DNA of 64,000 nucleotides from Comamonadaceae bacterium UBA4962 (lineage in GTDB: Bacteria; Pseudomonadota; Gammaproteobacteria; Burkholderiales; Burkholderiaceae_C). Location: contig DHAE01000006.1 in the NCBI GenBank assembly GCA_002397315.1, positions 1-64,000 on the forward strand, written 5' to 3'. The notes under the pieces were generated by a model. It saw nothing but the letters and a program-made list of their open reading frames with translations, searched no databases and was not told the origin of the DNA. How positions within the stretch are numbered: the first letter of the stretch is position 1; every line of letters begins with the position of its first letter. Positions 20,316 to 29,751 of this stretch are shown one piece after another. Made by a program: the position numbers and the translations under genes.

Positions 20316-20434
20316 GGAACGGGAGTCCTTTCTTGTGTGGGAAGGGTCGGAACCTTGGGCAGGGTCCCGACGGGGAGGGCTGGCTTCCACCATATGCCGC
20401 CCTCCCTCGGTCGCTGCTGATGCAGGTCAAGCCG

Positions 20435-21955
<1,521 letters not shown>

Positions 21956-22022
21956 GGTGTCTGTCTCCTGGTGGTGGATGTGTTCCGTGGGCTGCACCAC
22001 GCAGCCCCGGTGCCATCCATTG

Positions 22023-22038
22023 CGCAATCGCCATGCCA
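22023..22038 (-). promoter_or_regulatory. sigma-54 (-24/-12) promoter of the aldehyde dehydrogenase gene
   Basis: On the minus strand the sequence is TGGCATGGCGATTGCG. The invariant GG and GC are separated by exactly 10 bases, as required by sigma-54, and most other consensus bases (TGGCAC-N5-TTGC) match. Transcription would begin near 22011, about 55 bases before the start codon. Confidence 0.78.
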
Positions 22039-22079
22039 GGGCGCTCCACGCCACCAGCGGCCGCATCGGGCCTGCGGAA

Positions 22080-22109
22080 GGTGTTCCATGTGTTCCGTTA
22101 TGGAACACC
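22080..22109. promoter_or_regulatory. palindromic upstream activator site (putative AcoR enhancer)
   Basis: GGTGTTCCAT (22080-22089) is repeated exactly inverted as ATGGAACACC (22100-22109), with another TGTTCC half-site between them (22091-22096). It lies about 70-100 bases upstream of the predicted transcription start, the usual place for an enhancer bound by a Fis-type helix-turn-helix activator. Confidence 0.65.
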
Positions 22110-22301
22110 CGTGGCGCACCGCCTGTGCCATGGCGCAACACATCGCGCGGCCGGGTTGGCCCGCTGCCGCAGCCCGGCCGTGAAGGAGGCCCGCGAAACC
22201 GCACGCCGGCACGGCCGCCGCTCTTGGTGTATAACCGCGCCTCCCCGGGCCCCGGGGCGGTGCCCGCGCGCCCGTCCGCCCCCACCCCTTCCATCCCGCG
22301 C

Positions 22302-22583
22302 ATGACCGATCACTACGCCGCCCTCGGGCTGGGCGCCCACGCGACCCTGGCCGACGTCAAGAAGGCCTTCCGCCAGAAGGCCGCCTTCTACCATCCCGAC
22401 CGCAATCCCTCGCCGGATGCGGCCGAGCGCTTCCGCGCGGTGCAGAAGGCCTACGAGGTGCTGTCGGACGACGCGGCGCGCCAGGCCTACGACGACAACC
22501 GCCGCCGCAACCTGCTCGACGACCCGCTGCAGACGGCGCGGGAGATCTGGCAATCCTATTTCAAGAATCTGCTCTCCTCGTGA
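22302..22583 (+). CDS. minimal J-domain (DnaJ-like) protein
   Basis: A 93-residue protein made of little more than a J domain. Residues 3-65 contain the helices and the HPD triad at 31-33 (AAFYHPDRN), required to stimulate Hsp70 ATPase. A short C-terminal helix ends in [15 protein letters not shown]. It lacks the Gly/Phe region, zinc finger and client-binding domains of DnaJ, so it probably directs DnaK to a specific partner. The stop overlaps the next start as GTGA, so translation is coupled to three uncharacterised genes, plausible partners. Confidence 0.85.
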   Translation: MTDHYAALGLGAHATLADVKKAFRQKAAFYHPDRNPSPDAAERFRAVQKAYEVLSDDAARQAYDDNRRRNLLDDPLQTAREIWQSYFKNLLSS

Positions 22584-23167
22584 AACTCTCTCCCTTCTTC
22601 CATGACCTGCGCTCGGCCTACCAGGCCGAGCTGGACGACCTCGCCCAGGATTCCGAGGGCAAGGACGTGCTGCGCAAGCGCCTCGCCCAGAAGCGCGGCG
22701 AGATCGCCTTCCTGGCGCAGATGATCGATTTCAGCCCCGAGATGGTCGCCGTCGCCTTCCACCAGGGCTTCCGCTTCCACCGGCCTGCGGTGCTGGAGCC
22801 GCTGCTGGCGCGCGCCGGGGACGACCTGCCCGAATGGTCCGCCCTGGGCGGCGCCGCGGCACTCGAATCCTGGGCCCAGCCGCTGGCCGACGTGGTGCTG
22901 GCCGAGCCCTCGGGCGCGCGCTTTCTCACCATGGCCGCGCTGCTGGAGTTCCAGCGGCTGCATGCGCGCCATGCGGCCGCCGCGGGGGACGCGCCGGCGG
23001 CCGATGGCGCCGACGCGGACGGCGAGGGGGACGACCCCGCCGATGCCGGCGACGACGACTCCGCACGCTGGAGCGCGGACGACGCCTCGGAGCCGCGCAC
23101 GCATTCCGACCGCGAAGAGGCCGGCGCCGACTGGCTCGCCGACCTGGGCTTCGACCGCAAGGACTGA
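22580..23167 (+). CDS. conserved hypothetical protein, second gene of the J-protein operon
   Basis: A 195-residue protein beginning at GTG 22580, overlapping the J-protein stop by four bases. The N-terminal 130 residues are predicted helical ([20 protein letters not shown], then KRLAQKRGEIAFLAQMIDF). The last 65 are strongly acidic and Ala/Asp-rich (GADADGEGDDPADAGDDDS) and likely disordered, ending in a short conserved-looking WLADLGFDRKD. There is no signal peptide and no family I recognise. Coupling to a J-protein suggests a chaperone-linked role, but this is inference only. Confidence 0.75.
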   Translation: MKLSPFFHDLRSAYQAELDDLAQDSEGKDVLRKRLAQKRGEIAFLAQMIDFSPEMVAVAFHQGFRFHRPAVLEPLLARAGDDLPEWSALGGAAALESWAQPLADVVLAEPSGARFLTMAALLEFQRLHARHAAAAGDAPAADGADADGEGDDPADAGDDDSARWSADDASEPRTHSDREEAGADWLADLGFDRKD

Positions 23168-23241
23168 CGCCGCCGTCCCCTTCGCCCACGCCTGTCTTCC
23201 CACCTTCTTTTGCCGAACCGTTTCCGTTCCGCTGCCTGCCC

Positions 23242-23997
23242 ATGTCACGACACCTCGCCCTCATCACCCAGACCCAGGCCCTGATCGCCGCCGGCGACAT
23301 CGTGGGCGCGGAATCCGCCCTCTCCGAGCTGGCCGACACCCAGGGCGACGGCGCGCTGGTGGAAGTGCTGGGCGAGCTCGCGCCCAAGGACGTGCTCGCC
23401 GTGATGCGCGAGTACGACGAATCCAAGGCCTCGGTGGTGAACATGCTGGTGACGCCGGAGCAGTTCGCGCGCGCGCTGGTGCTGGAGAAGCAGTACAAGG
23501 ACGCCACCCACACCCACCTGCGCAGCATGGTGAACGCGGTGGTGTTCCGCGGCGACGTGGAGCCGGTGGAGTTCATCACCGCCATCGGCGACCTGGAAGG
23601 CGGCAGCGAGGCCCTGGCCCACTATTTCGCGGAGAAGTGGAGCCGGCTGGAGGCGTTCGCGCGCACCGGCCTCTTCGACGCCGCAGAAGACTACGGTTCC
23701 TCGCTCACCGAAGACCAGCTCTTCAACGTGGCCTACGCCCCGCCGAAGGTGGACCAGGACGAGGTGGCCGACCGCGACTGGATGCAACTCGCCTGGCTGC
23801 TGCGCTACCAGTGCCCGGACCTGTTCATCGAAACGCTGCTGGTGCTGCGTGCCAAGGCCCAGGCCTACGACGAAGGGCTGGGCGACGACGAATCCGGCAC
23901 GGACGAGGACGACGACGGCAAGTTCGAGACGAGCGAGACCGACCGCGGCAAGGCCACGCCGGCCGCGCGCGCCTCCGACGAAGAGTCGGCGATCTGA
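23242..23997 (+). CDS. conserved hypothetical protein, third gene of the J-protein operon
   Basis: A 251-residue, largely helical cytoplasmic protein. It opens HLALITQTQALIAAGDIVGA, contains APKDVLAVMREYDESKASVV and a conserved-looking NVAYAPPKVDQDEVADRDW, and ends in a Glu/Asp/Ser-rich disordered tail of about 45 residues. The repeated helical pairs in residues 1-100 resemble a TPR- or HEAT-like scaffold, though no motif is firm. It starts 74 bases after the preceding gene and is followed after 22 bases by the fourth gene. No known domain recognised. Confidence 0.75.
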   Translation: MSRHLALITQTQALIAAGDIVGAESALSELADTQGDGALVEVLGELAPKDVLAVMREYDESKASVVNMLVTPEQFARALVLEKQYKDATHTHLRSMVNAVVFRGDVEPVEFITAIGDLEGGSEALAHYFAEKWSRLEAFARTGLFDAAEDYGSSLTEDQLFNVAYAPPKVDQDEVADRDWMQLAWLLRYQCPDLFIETLLVLRAKAQAYDEGLGDDESGTDEDDDGKFETSETDRGKATPAARASDEESAI

Positions 23998-24019
23998 GAC
24001 CGATGCGAGGCGCGCTGCG

Positions 24020-25327
24020 ATGACGTCTTCCATTCCCGATTCCGCACCGGCCGGGCAGGGCGCCTCGTCGGCGCTCTCGCTGCACGACGCGCGTGCGTTC
24101 TTCGAGAAGGCGCTGCTGCACGGTATCCGCCACGGCATCGTGCCGCCCGAAAAAGTGGAGGCCATCGGCGCCGACGCGCCCAAGGGCATGGTGCAGATCG
24201 CCCGCTATTTCGGCACCGAGTTCCTGCGGCCCGACCTGGAGCGGGCGCGCGAGCGCATGGTGAATCTCGTCAGCCTCGATCTGCTGGAAGAAAGCGGCGG
24301 CGATCTGGGCCGTGCCGCGCAGATGCTGCGCGAGCACACTTTCCTGTCGCGCTCCAAGGCGGGATCGGACCGGCTCCGCCGGCTGATCGCGCTGCCGCAG
24401 AGCAGCAACTTCGGCTTCCTGTCCACCACGGGCGAGCCGGACGTACAGCAGCTCTCGGTGTGGTCGCTGCGCAGCCATGCCGAATACCGCGCCGAACTGG
24501 AGCGCCGCACCGGCATCGCCTCCGCGATCGCCACCGCACGCTGGTTCGCCGAGCGGCTGGACGTGGACGAATCCGCCCTGGAAGAGACGGGCGCCGAGGC
24601 CGAGGCCGTGGTGCGCATGGGCCTGCTCTGGCACTGGATGCATCCGGCCGCCGAGGCCTGGCCGCATGCCGTGTCGTTCGAAAAACGCCTGTCGGCGATG
24701 CGCCGCAAGGGCATCCCGCCGCCGCCCCGCCTGCCGCTGCCGGGCGGCATGCCCGCCGAGGTGGCGGCCGTGGTGGAGGCGCAGGCACCGGCCGTGCTGG
24801 CCGATGCCGTTCGCGTCCTCGATGAATCCGTGGCGACCCGCACCCTGCTGCGGCCCATGGGCAGCTTCCGCGCCCGCTACTTCCTGCAGGACGATCCGCT
24901 CGCGGAGGTGGACGACTACCACCACGGCCTGGACGCGCTGCTGGAGGCCGGCGGCGAAGAAGAGGGTGAGCCTGCCGCGCCCGCGAGCCGCACCTGGGAG
25001 CGCGTCACGCAGGGCCACGAGGATGAGCACTCGCTGCTCACGCTGTTCCTGTGCCTCGCGGCCGGCGTGCCGCGCAAGACCGTGCTGACCGAAAAGGCCG
25101 CCGCGAGCCTGGTGCGCCGCGTGCGCAAACACGGCTGGCAGCCGGAGCTGGCGGAGGAATTCATCCGCGACCATGCGGCAGGCGCGCGCCGCGCCAGCTA
25201 CCTCGCGCTCTGGAAGTCGTTCGTGGACGAGTCGGGCCGCACGCTGCTCGACCCGCGGGACGAACGCCTGGAGGAAGCCCGCGCGCTGCTGCGGCGCGAG
25301 TGCCACGTGGCGGACGGCGCGGAGTGA
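24020..25327 (+). CDS. conserved hypothetical protein, fourth gene of the J-protein operon
   Basis: A 435-residue cytoplasmic protein without a domain I recognise. It opens with LSLHDARAFFEKALLHGIRHGI, then a region like ARYFGTEFLRPDLERARERM, and has an Arg-rich segment around RLRRLIALPQSSNFGFLS. The Pro-rich PPPPRLPLPGGMP near residue 240 divides it into two helical halves. The ORF is open further upstream, but ATG 24020 fits the spacing after the third gene. The stop overlaps the GTG of the AraC regulator (GTGA), so the regulator may be transcribed with this operon. Confidence 0.75.
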   Translation: MTSSIPDSAPAGQGASSALSLHDARAFFEKALLHGIRHGIVPPEKVEAIGADAPKGMVQIARYFGTEFLRPDLERARERMVNLVSLDLLEESGGDLGRAAQMLREHTFLSRSKAGSDRLRRLIALPQSSNFGFLSTTGEPDVQQLSVWSLRSHAEYRAELERRTGIASAIATARWFAERLDVDESALEETGAEAEAVVRMGLLWHWMHPAAEAWPHAVSFEKRLSAMRRKGIPPPPRLPLPGGMPAEVAAVVEAQAPAVLADAVRVLDESVATRTLLRPMGSFRARYFLQDDPLAEVDDYHHGLDALLEAGGEEEGEPAAPASRTWERVTQGHEDEHSLLTLFLCLAAGVPRKTVLTEKAAASLVRRVRKHGWQPELAEEFIRDHAAGARRASYLALWKSFVDESGRTLLDPRDERLEEARALLRRECHVADGAE

Positions 25328-26157
25328 GCGTGGCGCCGGCACCGGATGCCGGGGCGGCGGAAGCCTTCTGGCGCGACCCGGCGCTGCCCTTCGTCGAAAG
25401 CCGCCGCGCCTGCCGCAGCCGCGCCTGCTACCGGCCCCACCTGCACCCGACGTTCTCGATCGGCGCGGTGGACGGCGGACGCAGCGTGTTCACGGGCGCG
25501 GAGGGCGGGGCCGTCCCGCTGCGTGCAGGTATGCTGGTGTTCGTACCGGCCGGGCGTGTGCATGCCTGCAACCCGGCGCCGGGCTCCGCGTGGAGCTACC
25601 AGATGCTGCACCTGGATGCGGCATGGCTCCAGGCGGTGCGCAGCGAGGCCGCCGCAACCGTGCCGGAGGACGGCGGCCCGGTGCGCATCGTCGACGACCC
25701 GGCCTGCCATGCGCGCTTCGCACGCTTGAACGCCCTGCTGTTTTCCCCGGTCGCGCCGCAGGACAAGGAGGCGGCGCTGATCGAATTCATCGGCGACAGC
25801 GACGCGGTGCACGGCCTGCGCATCCCGGCGCCTGCCGCCGGCCCCGGCCTGCAGGAGCGGCTGCGCCCGGCGATGGAACGCCTGCGCGACGCGCCCGCCG
25901 ACAGCGCGCCGCTCGATGAACTGGCCCGGCTGGCCGGCATGGGCCGCTACCAGCTGATCCGGGCGTTCAAGGCCTCCACCGGCATGACGCCCCATGCGTG
26001 GCAGATGAACCTGCGGATCAATTGCGCCCGGGTGCGCCTGCAGAGCGGGGACAGCCTCGCGGACGTGGCCCATGGCCTGGGTTTCGCCGACCAGGCCCAC
26101 TTCCAGCGGATGTTCAAGGCGCATGCGGGTGTGACCCCCGGACGGTTCCGCGCCTAG
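25324..26157 (+). CDS. AraC family transcriptional regulator
   Basis: A 277-residue regulator with an N-terminal cupin-type sensing domain (YRPHLHPTFSIGAVDGG, then GMLVFVPAGRVHACNP). Two C-terminal helix-turn-helix motifs occupy about residues 190-277 (LARLAGMGRYQLIRAFKAST and LADVAHGLGFADQAHFQRMF, ending GVTPGRFRA). The start at GTG 25324 overlaps the preceding stop; GTG 25330 is an alternative. This AraC subgroup is commonly paired with a LysE exporter gene, as here, and is inferred to control it in response to an amino acid or related metabolite. Confidence 0.88.
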   Translation: MSVAPAPDAGAAEAFWRDPALPFVESRRACRSRACYRPHLHPTFSIGAVDGGRSVFTGAEGGAVPLRAGMLVFVPAGRVHACNPAPGSAWSYQMLHLDAAWLQAVRSEAAATVPEDGGPVRIVDDPACHARFARLNALLFSPVAPQDKEAALIEFIGDSDAVHGLRIPAPAAGPGLQERLRPAMERLRDAPADSAPLDELARLAGMGRYQLIRAFKASTGMTPHAWQMNLRINCARVRLQSGDSLADVAHGLGFADQAHFQRMFKAHAGVTPGRFRA

Positions 26158-26256
26158 GAGGCCTCCGGCCGCGGGCCCGTGCGCGCAATTTCATTCAATA
26201 CGGCGCAGGTGGTGGCCGGCACAGTGGCGGTCTCCCACAGCCCGCCTGCCACCCGC

Positions 26257-26898
26257 ATGGAACAGTTTCTCCTGATCGCCGCCGCGCATTTCCTCGCCCT
26301 GCTGTCGCCGGGGCCGGACTTCTTCCTGATCGCCCGGACCTCGCTGTCGGCCGGATGGAGGACGGCCAGCGGGGCCTGCGTGGGCATCGCGCTCGCCAAC
26401 GGCGTGTTCATCGTGGCGGCTTTCGCAGGGCTCTCCGTACTGCGCGCTGGCAGCCCCTGGTTCAGCGGTATCCAACTGGCCGGTGCTGCCTACCTGCTCT
26501 ACCTGGGCGTGCTGTTCATGCGCCATGCGGGCCGCAGCCGTCTGGACGTCTCCGCTGCCGGGACCGCAGGCGCTTTCGCGGCAGGGCACGGGGCCTGGCG
26601 GCGGGCCGCAGGCATGGGGTTTGTCTCGGCCGCGCTCAACCCGAAGAACGCGCTGTTCTATGGAAGCCTGGCAGCCATGCTGGCCGGGCCACAGGCCACT
26701 CCGGGATGGAAGGCGTTCTACGGCGCGTGGATGTTCTGCGCCGTGCTGCTGTGGGATCTGGCGGTCGCCGTCGCGATCGGCAACCGGGCCGTGCTGCGCC
26801 GCTTCGCGCGGGCGCTGCCCTGGCTGGAGCGGGCGTCGGGTGCCATCCTCGTCCTGGCCGGCTGCCTCGTGCTCGCAATGCTCGCGCGCGCGGGATGA
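26257..26898 (+). CDS. LysE/RhtB family amino-acid exporter
   Basis: A 213-residue inner-membrane protein with six hydrophobic segments, the size and topology of LysE/RhtB exporters. The family hallmark near the N-terminus is present (LALLSPGPDFFLI), followed by GIALANGVF and the conserved ALNPKNALFYGS in the fourth segment. The ORF could start at ATG 26179, but ATG 26257 (MEQFLLIAAAH) matches the family N-terminus and avoids a polar extension. It sits 99 bases behind the AraC regulator. Substrate is not predictable from sequence; homoserine/threonine or basic amino acids are the known range. Confidence 0.88.
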   Translation: MEQFLLIAAAHFLALLSPGPDFFLIARTSLSAGWRTASGACVGIALANGVFIVAAFAGLSVLRAGSPWFSGIQLAGAAYLLYLGVLFMRHAGRSRLDVSAAGTAGAFAAGHGAWRRAAGMGFVSAALNPKNALFYGSLAAMLAGPQATPGWKAFYGAWMFCAVLLWDLAVAVAIGNRAVLRRFARALPWLERASGAILVLAGCLVLAMLARAG

Positions 26899-26905
26899 AA
26901 ATGAA

Positions 26906-26935
26906 AAGGCCGCCCCGGTGGTGCCAGGGCGGCTT
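26906..26935 (-). terminator. rho-independent terminator of the Cys-rich pair
   Basis: GCCGCCC (26909-26915) pairs with GGGCGGC (26927-26933) with an 11-base loop. On the minus strand the stem runs straight into TTTT, so it ends the minus-strand operon 28 bases after its last stop. It may also act weakly on the LysE transcript. Confidence 0.75.
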
Positions 26936-26962
26936 GTCATCGGCCCATGGGCCGTGATGGCG

Positions 26963-27256
26963 TCAGAGGTCGCTGAACTGCGCTTGCGCGACCGCGGGCA
27001 GGTGGCTCTTGATGAAGTTCTGGATCACGCTGCAGGGCAGCAGGAACGGCCGCTGCGTGATCGTGATCGTGCAGGTCTGGCCGCTCACCATGAAGGTGCC
27101 CGCCACGGTGCCGAGCGGGGTGCCCACGGTGAAGGCGCCACCGCTGGGGCCGCCGGTGATCGTGCCGCCGTGGTCATGGATCATGGTGGCGATCTTGACG
27201 AACAGCTCCTGGGCGCTGCCGGTGAAATCGACGCTGAAGGGAGGGCAGGATGCCAT
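26963..27256 (-). CDS. small hypothetical protein, Gly/Thr-rich
   Basis: A 97-residue protein with no recognised domain. It has an N-terminal Cys at 4, an amphipathic stretch at 12-28, a beta-rich Gly/Thr segment at 30-68 (GGTITGGPSGGAFTVGTPLG) with Cys62, then Cys75 and a helical C-terminus. No signal peptide or membrane segment is seen. The start has an excellent AAGGAG site. It follows the Cys-rich gene by 38 bases on the same strand and shares its terminator, so the two form a bicistronic unit. Confidence 0.7.
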   Translation of the reverse strand: MASCPPFSVDFTGSAQELFVKIATMIHDHGGTITGGPSGGAFTVGTPLGTVAGTFMVSGQTCTITITQRPFLLPCSVIQNFIKSHLPAVAQAQFSDL

Positions 27257-27294
27257 GGGGTGCTCCTTCTTGCAGGTGGTGAGGGTGCCCGGGC

Positions 27295-27663
27295 TCAGCA
27301 GCAGCCGAACTTGTAGGTGTAGATCGCGTGGCCGTTGAGGTAGATGGTGATCTTCGCGCCGCACGGGAATCGGCCGCAGGTGTCGACGCAGGCCTTCAGT
27401 TGGGCGCCGAATGGCACGGGAATGGGGAGCGTGAAGCACTTCTTGCCGAGGATCGGGATCTGCACGCAGACCTGGTGGCTGGCGGGGTCGTACGATGCGT
27501 TCAGGCAGACCTGGAGGCGCAGCGCATCGACATCCGCCAGCTGGGCCCGCAGGTTGTCGAAGTTGTCCGCCGACGCCGTGTCGGCAAAGCCGGCCACCGC
27601 GAAATTCGGCACGTGGTCGTCGCTGTGGGATGCCTTGGTTTGATTGCAATTGCAGTCGGACAT
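27295..27663 (-). CDS. small cysteine-rich hypothetical protein
   Basis: A 122-residue protein with ten cysteines (positions 4, 6, 53, 66, 76, 92, 96, 101, 121 and 122). The N-terminus is MSDCNCNQTK and the C-terminus a terminal Cys pair (YKFGCC). The middle is predicted beta-rich (HQVCVQIPILGKKCFTLPIP). There is no signal peptide, so the cysteines are more likely metal ligands or crosslinking sites in the cytoplasm or after non-classical export. It leads a two-gene unit with the 97-residue protein, and a divergent winged-helix/TPR regulator lies 473 bases away. I do not recognise the family. Confidence 0.75.
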   Translation of the reverse strand: MSDCNCNQTKASHSDDHVPNFAVAGFADTASADNFDNLRAQLADVDALRLQVCLNASYDPASHQVCVQIPILGKKCFTLPIPVPFGAQLKACVDTCGRFPCGAKITIYLNGHAIYTYKFGCC

Positions 27664-28136
27664 GGTTCTTCCTCTCTGATGTGAGTTGCTTGTAGAAGGC
27701 CGGGGCCGCGCAACTTCCTTCGCCCCCGGCCGGTGATGCCTTCCGCCTGCGGACGGAAATCGCTCGATGCGGTCTTTCTCGTCCGTCGTTGAAGGCAGGC
27801 GGATTTTTGGAGCGGACACCGCTTTCAGGCTTTAACCGCGTCTTGATCTTTCTGAAGCGTTCTTAATCGCCTGCCATGCGCGGGCGCGCCGCTGGACTGC
27901 CGGGCCGCGGGCATGGCGGTGCCGGAAGCGGCCGGTGCATGACCCATGCTTTTGTTTATGGCGAATGGTTTTATTTTTTATGCGAACCCTGGCATCCGAG
28001 GGTTTTGCGGCCCGGGCGCCACGCGTTCGCTTTGATTGCATCCGATTACATCGACACACCGCGATCCACCGCCCGGAGTAGAGTCCATTGCAGCGGGGGA
28101 GGGCCCGCCGACGCAGAGCCCATCCATAAAAAATAT
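27664..28136. other. 473-bp divergent non-coding region with an AT-rich island
   Basis: No supported gene. Base composition drops sharply in GC between about 27790-27870 and 27940-28140, unlike the rest of the window. It must contain promoters for the Cys-rich pair (left) and the winged-helix regulator (right). A direct repeat lies at 27841-27868. The stretch immediately before the regulator start is A/T-rich with no Shine-Dalgarno sequence. Confidence 0.6.
27841..27868. promoter_or_regulatory. spaced direct repeat, possible winged-helix regulator site
   Basis: TCTTGATC (27841-27848) and TCTTAATC (27861-27868) differ at one base and are exactly 20 bases apart, two helical turns. OmpR/CadC-type winged-helix proteins bind direct repeats. 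The adjacent regulator is of that type. Confidence 0.4.
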
Positions 28137-29672
28137 ATGTCGCCTGAATTCGCTTTTGACCACTTCGTATTGAAAGTGCGCGAGCGGCAATTGCTCGCCC
28201 ATGGGTGCCCCGTGGCATTGGGCGCCCGCGCTTTCGACGTGCTGTGCGCGCTGGTGCACCGCGCCGGCACGCTCGTCACCAAATCCGAACTTTTCCGGCA
28301 GGTCTGGCCCGGCGTGGTGGTGGAGGAGAACAACCTGCAGGTGCATGTCTCCGCCCTGCGCAAGCTCGTGGGCGCGGACCGCATCGTCACCATTCCGGGC
28401 CAGGGGTACCGTTTCGTGGGCCAGGTGGCGGGGCCGCCGGAGCAGTCGCCGGAGCGCGAGCCCGGAGCGGGGCCGATGCCGGAGTTCGACGGCCGGTCCA
28501 TTGCCGTGCTGCCCTTCGGCGGGGGCACCGAGGCGCTGCAGCGGCACTTCGCCGACGGCATGGCCGAAGACGTGATCCACCGGCTGTCGCGCTCCCGCTG
28601 GCTCGGCGTGATCGCCCGCAACGCGACGCTGCGCTATGGCGACACCCTGCCGCCGAATGCCGTGATCGCCCGTGAACTGGGCGTGCGCTATCTGGTGTCG
28701 GGCCAGGCGCGCTTCCATGCGGAGCGGGTGCGCGTGACGGCCGAGCTGATCGACGCACCGCGCAACGAGACCATCTGGACCGAGAGCTACGAGCGGCCGG
28801 CGGACGACCTGGCCGCGGCGCAGTCGGGGATCGCCGCGGCCATCGCGGGCGCCGTCGAGCCGGTCCACCTGCGGCGCGAGGAGTGCCTGCACGGCGCCTC
28901 GGTACCGCAGCAAGGCCAGTACTGGCCGCTGCTCATGCGCGCACGCTGGCACTTCTGGCGATCCGGGCGCGACCACCTGCGGCAGGCCGAACACTATGCC
29001 GCACAGGCGTTGCAGGCGCGCCCCGACGACGCGCCGAGCCTGGCGCTGCTGGCTTTCGTGCGCATCGCCCGCGTGTGGGCGGGGCGGTCGGCGTGCGTGC
29101 GCATGGATGCATCGGAAGCGCGCCGGCTGGCACTGCGAGCGGTGGCGAGCGACGGGACCGACGCCTTCGCGCATTTCACGCTCGGTACCGCGCTGTCGTT
29201 CTCCGGCCAGTTCGCGCAGGCGATGTCCGAGCAGGCGCTGGCGCTGTCGCTCTGCCCGCAACTCGCCGCCGCCACCGGCGAGCTGGGGCGGCTGCTGGCG
29301 TTCAGCGGCCGCACGGGCGAGGCCGACGACTGCGCCCGGCAGGCCTGCGAGGCGAGCCCGCTCGATCCGCAGACGAGCCTCTGGATCCGCACGCGGGCAC
29401 TCGCGCGGTTCGTGGAGGGCGACTACCGCGGCGCCGAGTCCTTCGCGCTGCAGGCGCTCGCGCAGCGTCCGGACTGGCTGTTCAACCACTACCTGCTGGC
29501 TGCGTGCCAGACCGCCGCGGGCCATGGGGCCGACGGGCGCCGCACGCTGGAGCAGGCACGTCGGTTCGGCCCGTATCCGGCCGAGGCCCTCAAGGCCTGC
29601 CACCCTTTCGCCGACGCCGAGCGGATGGCGCATTACACGGACTGCCTGCGCCGGGCCGGCTGGAAGGGGTAA
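28137..29672 (+). CDS. CadC-type winged-helix transcriptional regulator with TPR repeats
   Basis: A 511-residue regulator. Residues 1-100 form an OmpR/PhoB winged helix (ALGARAFDVLCALV, LRKLVGADRIVTIPGQGYRF). Residues 115-230 resemble the TolB-N/FlgO-like domain found in this group (SIAVLPFGGG, FADGMAEDVIHRLSR, VRYLVSGQARF, RNETIWTESYERP). From about 265 to 480 there are TPR-like helical repeats. No transmembrane helix joins the domains, unlike classical CadC, so it is probably soluble. The frame is open upstream, but only ATG 28137 precedes a natural winged-helix N-terminus. No ribosome site is visible before it. Likely targets are the divergent Cys-rich pair; the signal is unknown. Confidence 0.82.
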   Translation: MSPEFAFDHFVLKVRERQLLAHGCPVALGARAFDVLCALVHRAGTLVTKSELFRQVWPGVVVEENNLQVHVSALRKLVGADRIVTIPGQGYRFVGQVAGPPEQSPEREPGAGPMPEFDGRSIAVLPFGGGTEALQRHFADGMAEDVIHRLSRSRWLGVIARNATLRYGDTLPPNAVIARELGVRYLVSGQARFHAERVRVTAELIDAPRNETIWTESYERPADDLAAAQSGIAAAIAGAVEPVHLRREECLHGASVPQQGQYWPLLMRARWHFWRSGRDHLRQAEHYAAQALQARPDDAPSLALLAFVRIARVWAGRSACVRMDASEARRLALRAVASDGTDAFAHFTLGTALSFSGQFAQAMSEQALALSLCPQLAAATGELGRLLAFSGRTGEADDCARQACEASPLDPQTSLWIRTRALARFVEGDYRGAESFALQALAQRPDWLFNHYLLAACQTAAGHGADGRRTLEQARRFGPYPAEALKACHPFADAERMAHYTDCLRRAGWKG

Positions 29673-29751
29673 CTGAAAGACCGGTCCGGGGCAGCCCGGA
29701 GAGGGCGGCCGGGAAATGGCTGCCCGGACGCGGTGACCCTTCGCGTCAGCG

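Larger units (their letters stand above)
21956..22301. other. 346-bp divergent control region, aldehyde dehydrogenase / J-protein
   Basis: No gene is evident in this spacer. It carries the ribosome site and sigma-54 promoter of the aldehyde dehydrogenase gene and an activator-like palindrome. On the right side, TATAAC at 22230-22235 is a possible -10 box for the J-protein operon. Short ORFs here have no support. Confidence 0.7.

Noticed and set aside
22080..22109. Palindrome upstream of the ALDH gene as a mobile repeat or terminator
   Set aside because: Its distance to a proper -24/-12 promoter and the presence of an AcoR-type activator fit an enhancer better; there is no T-run.
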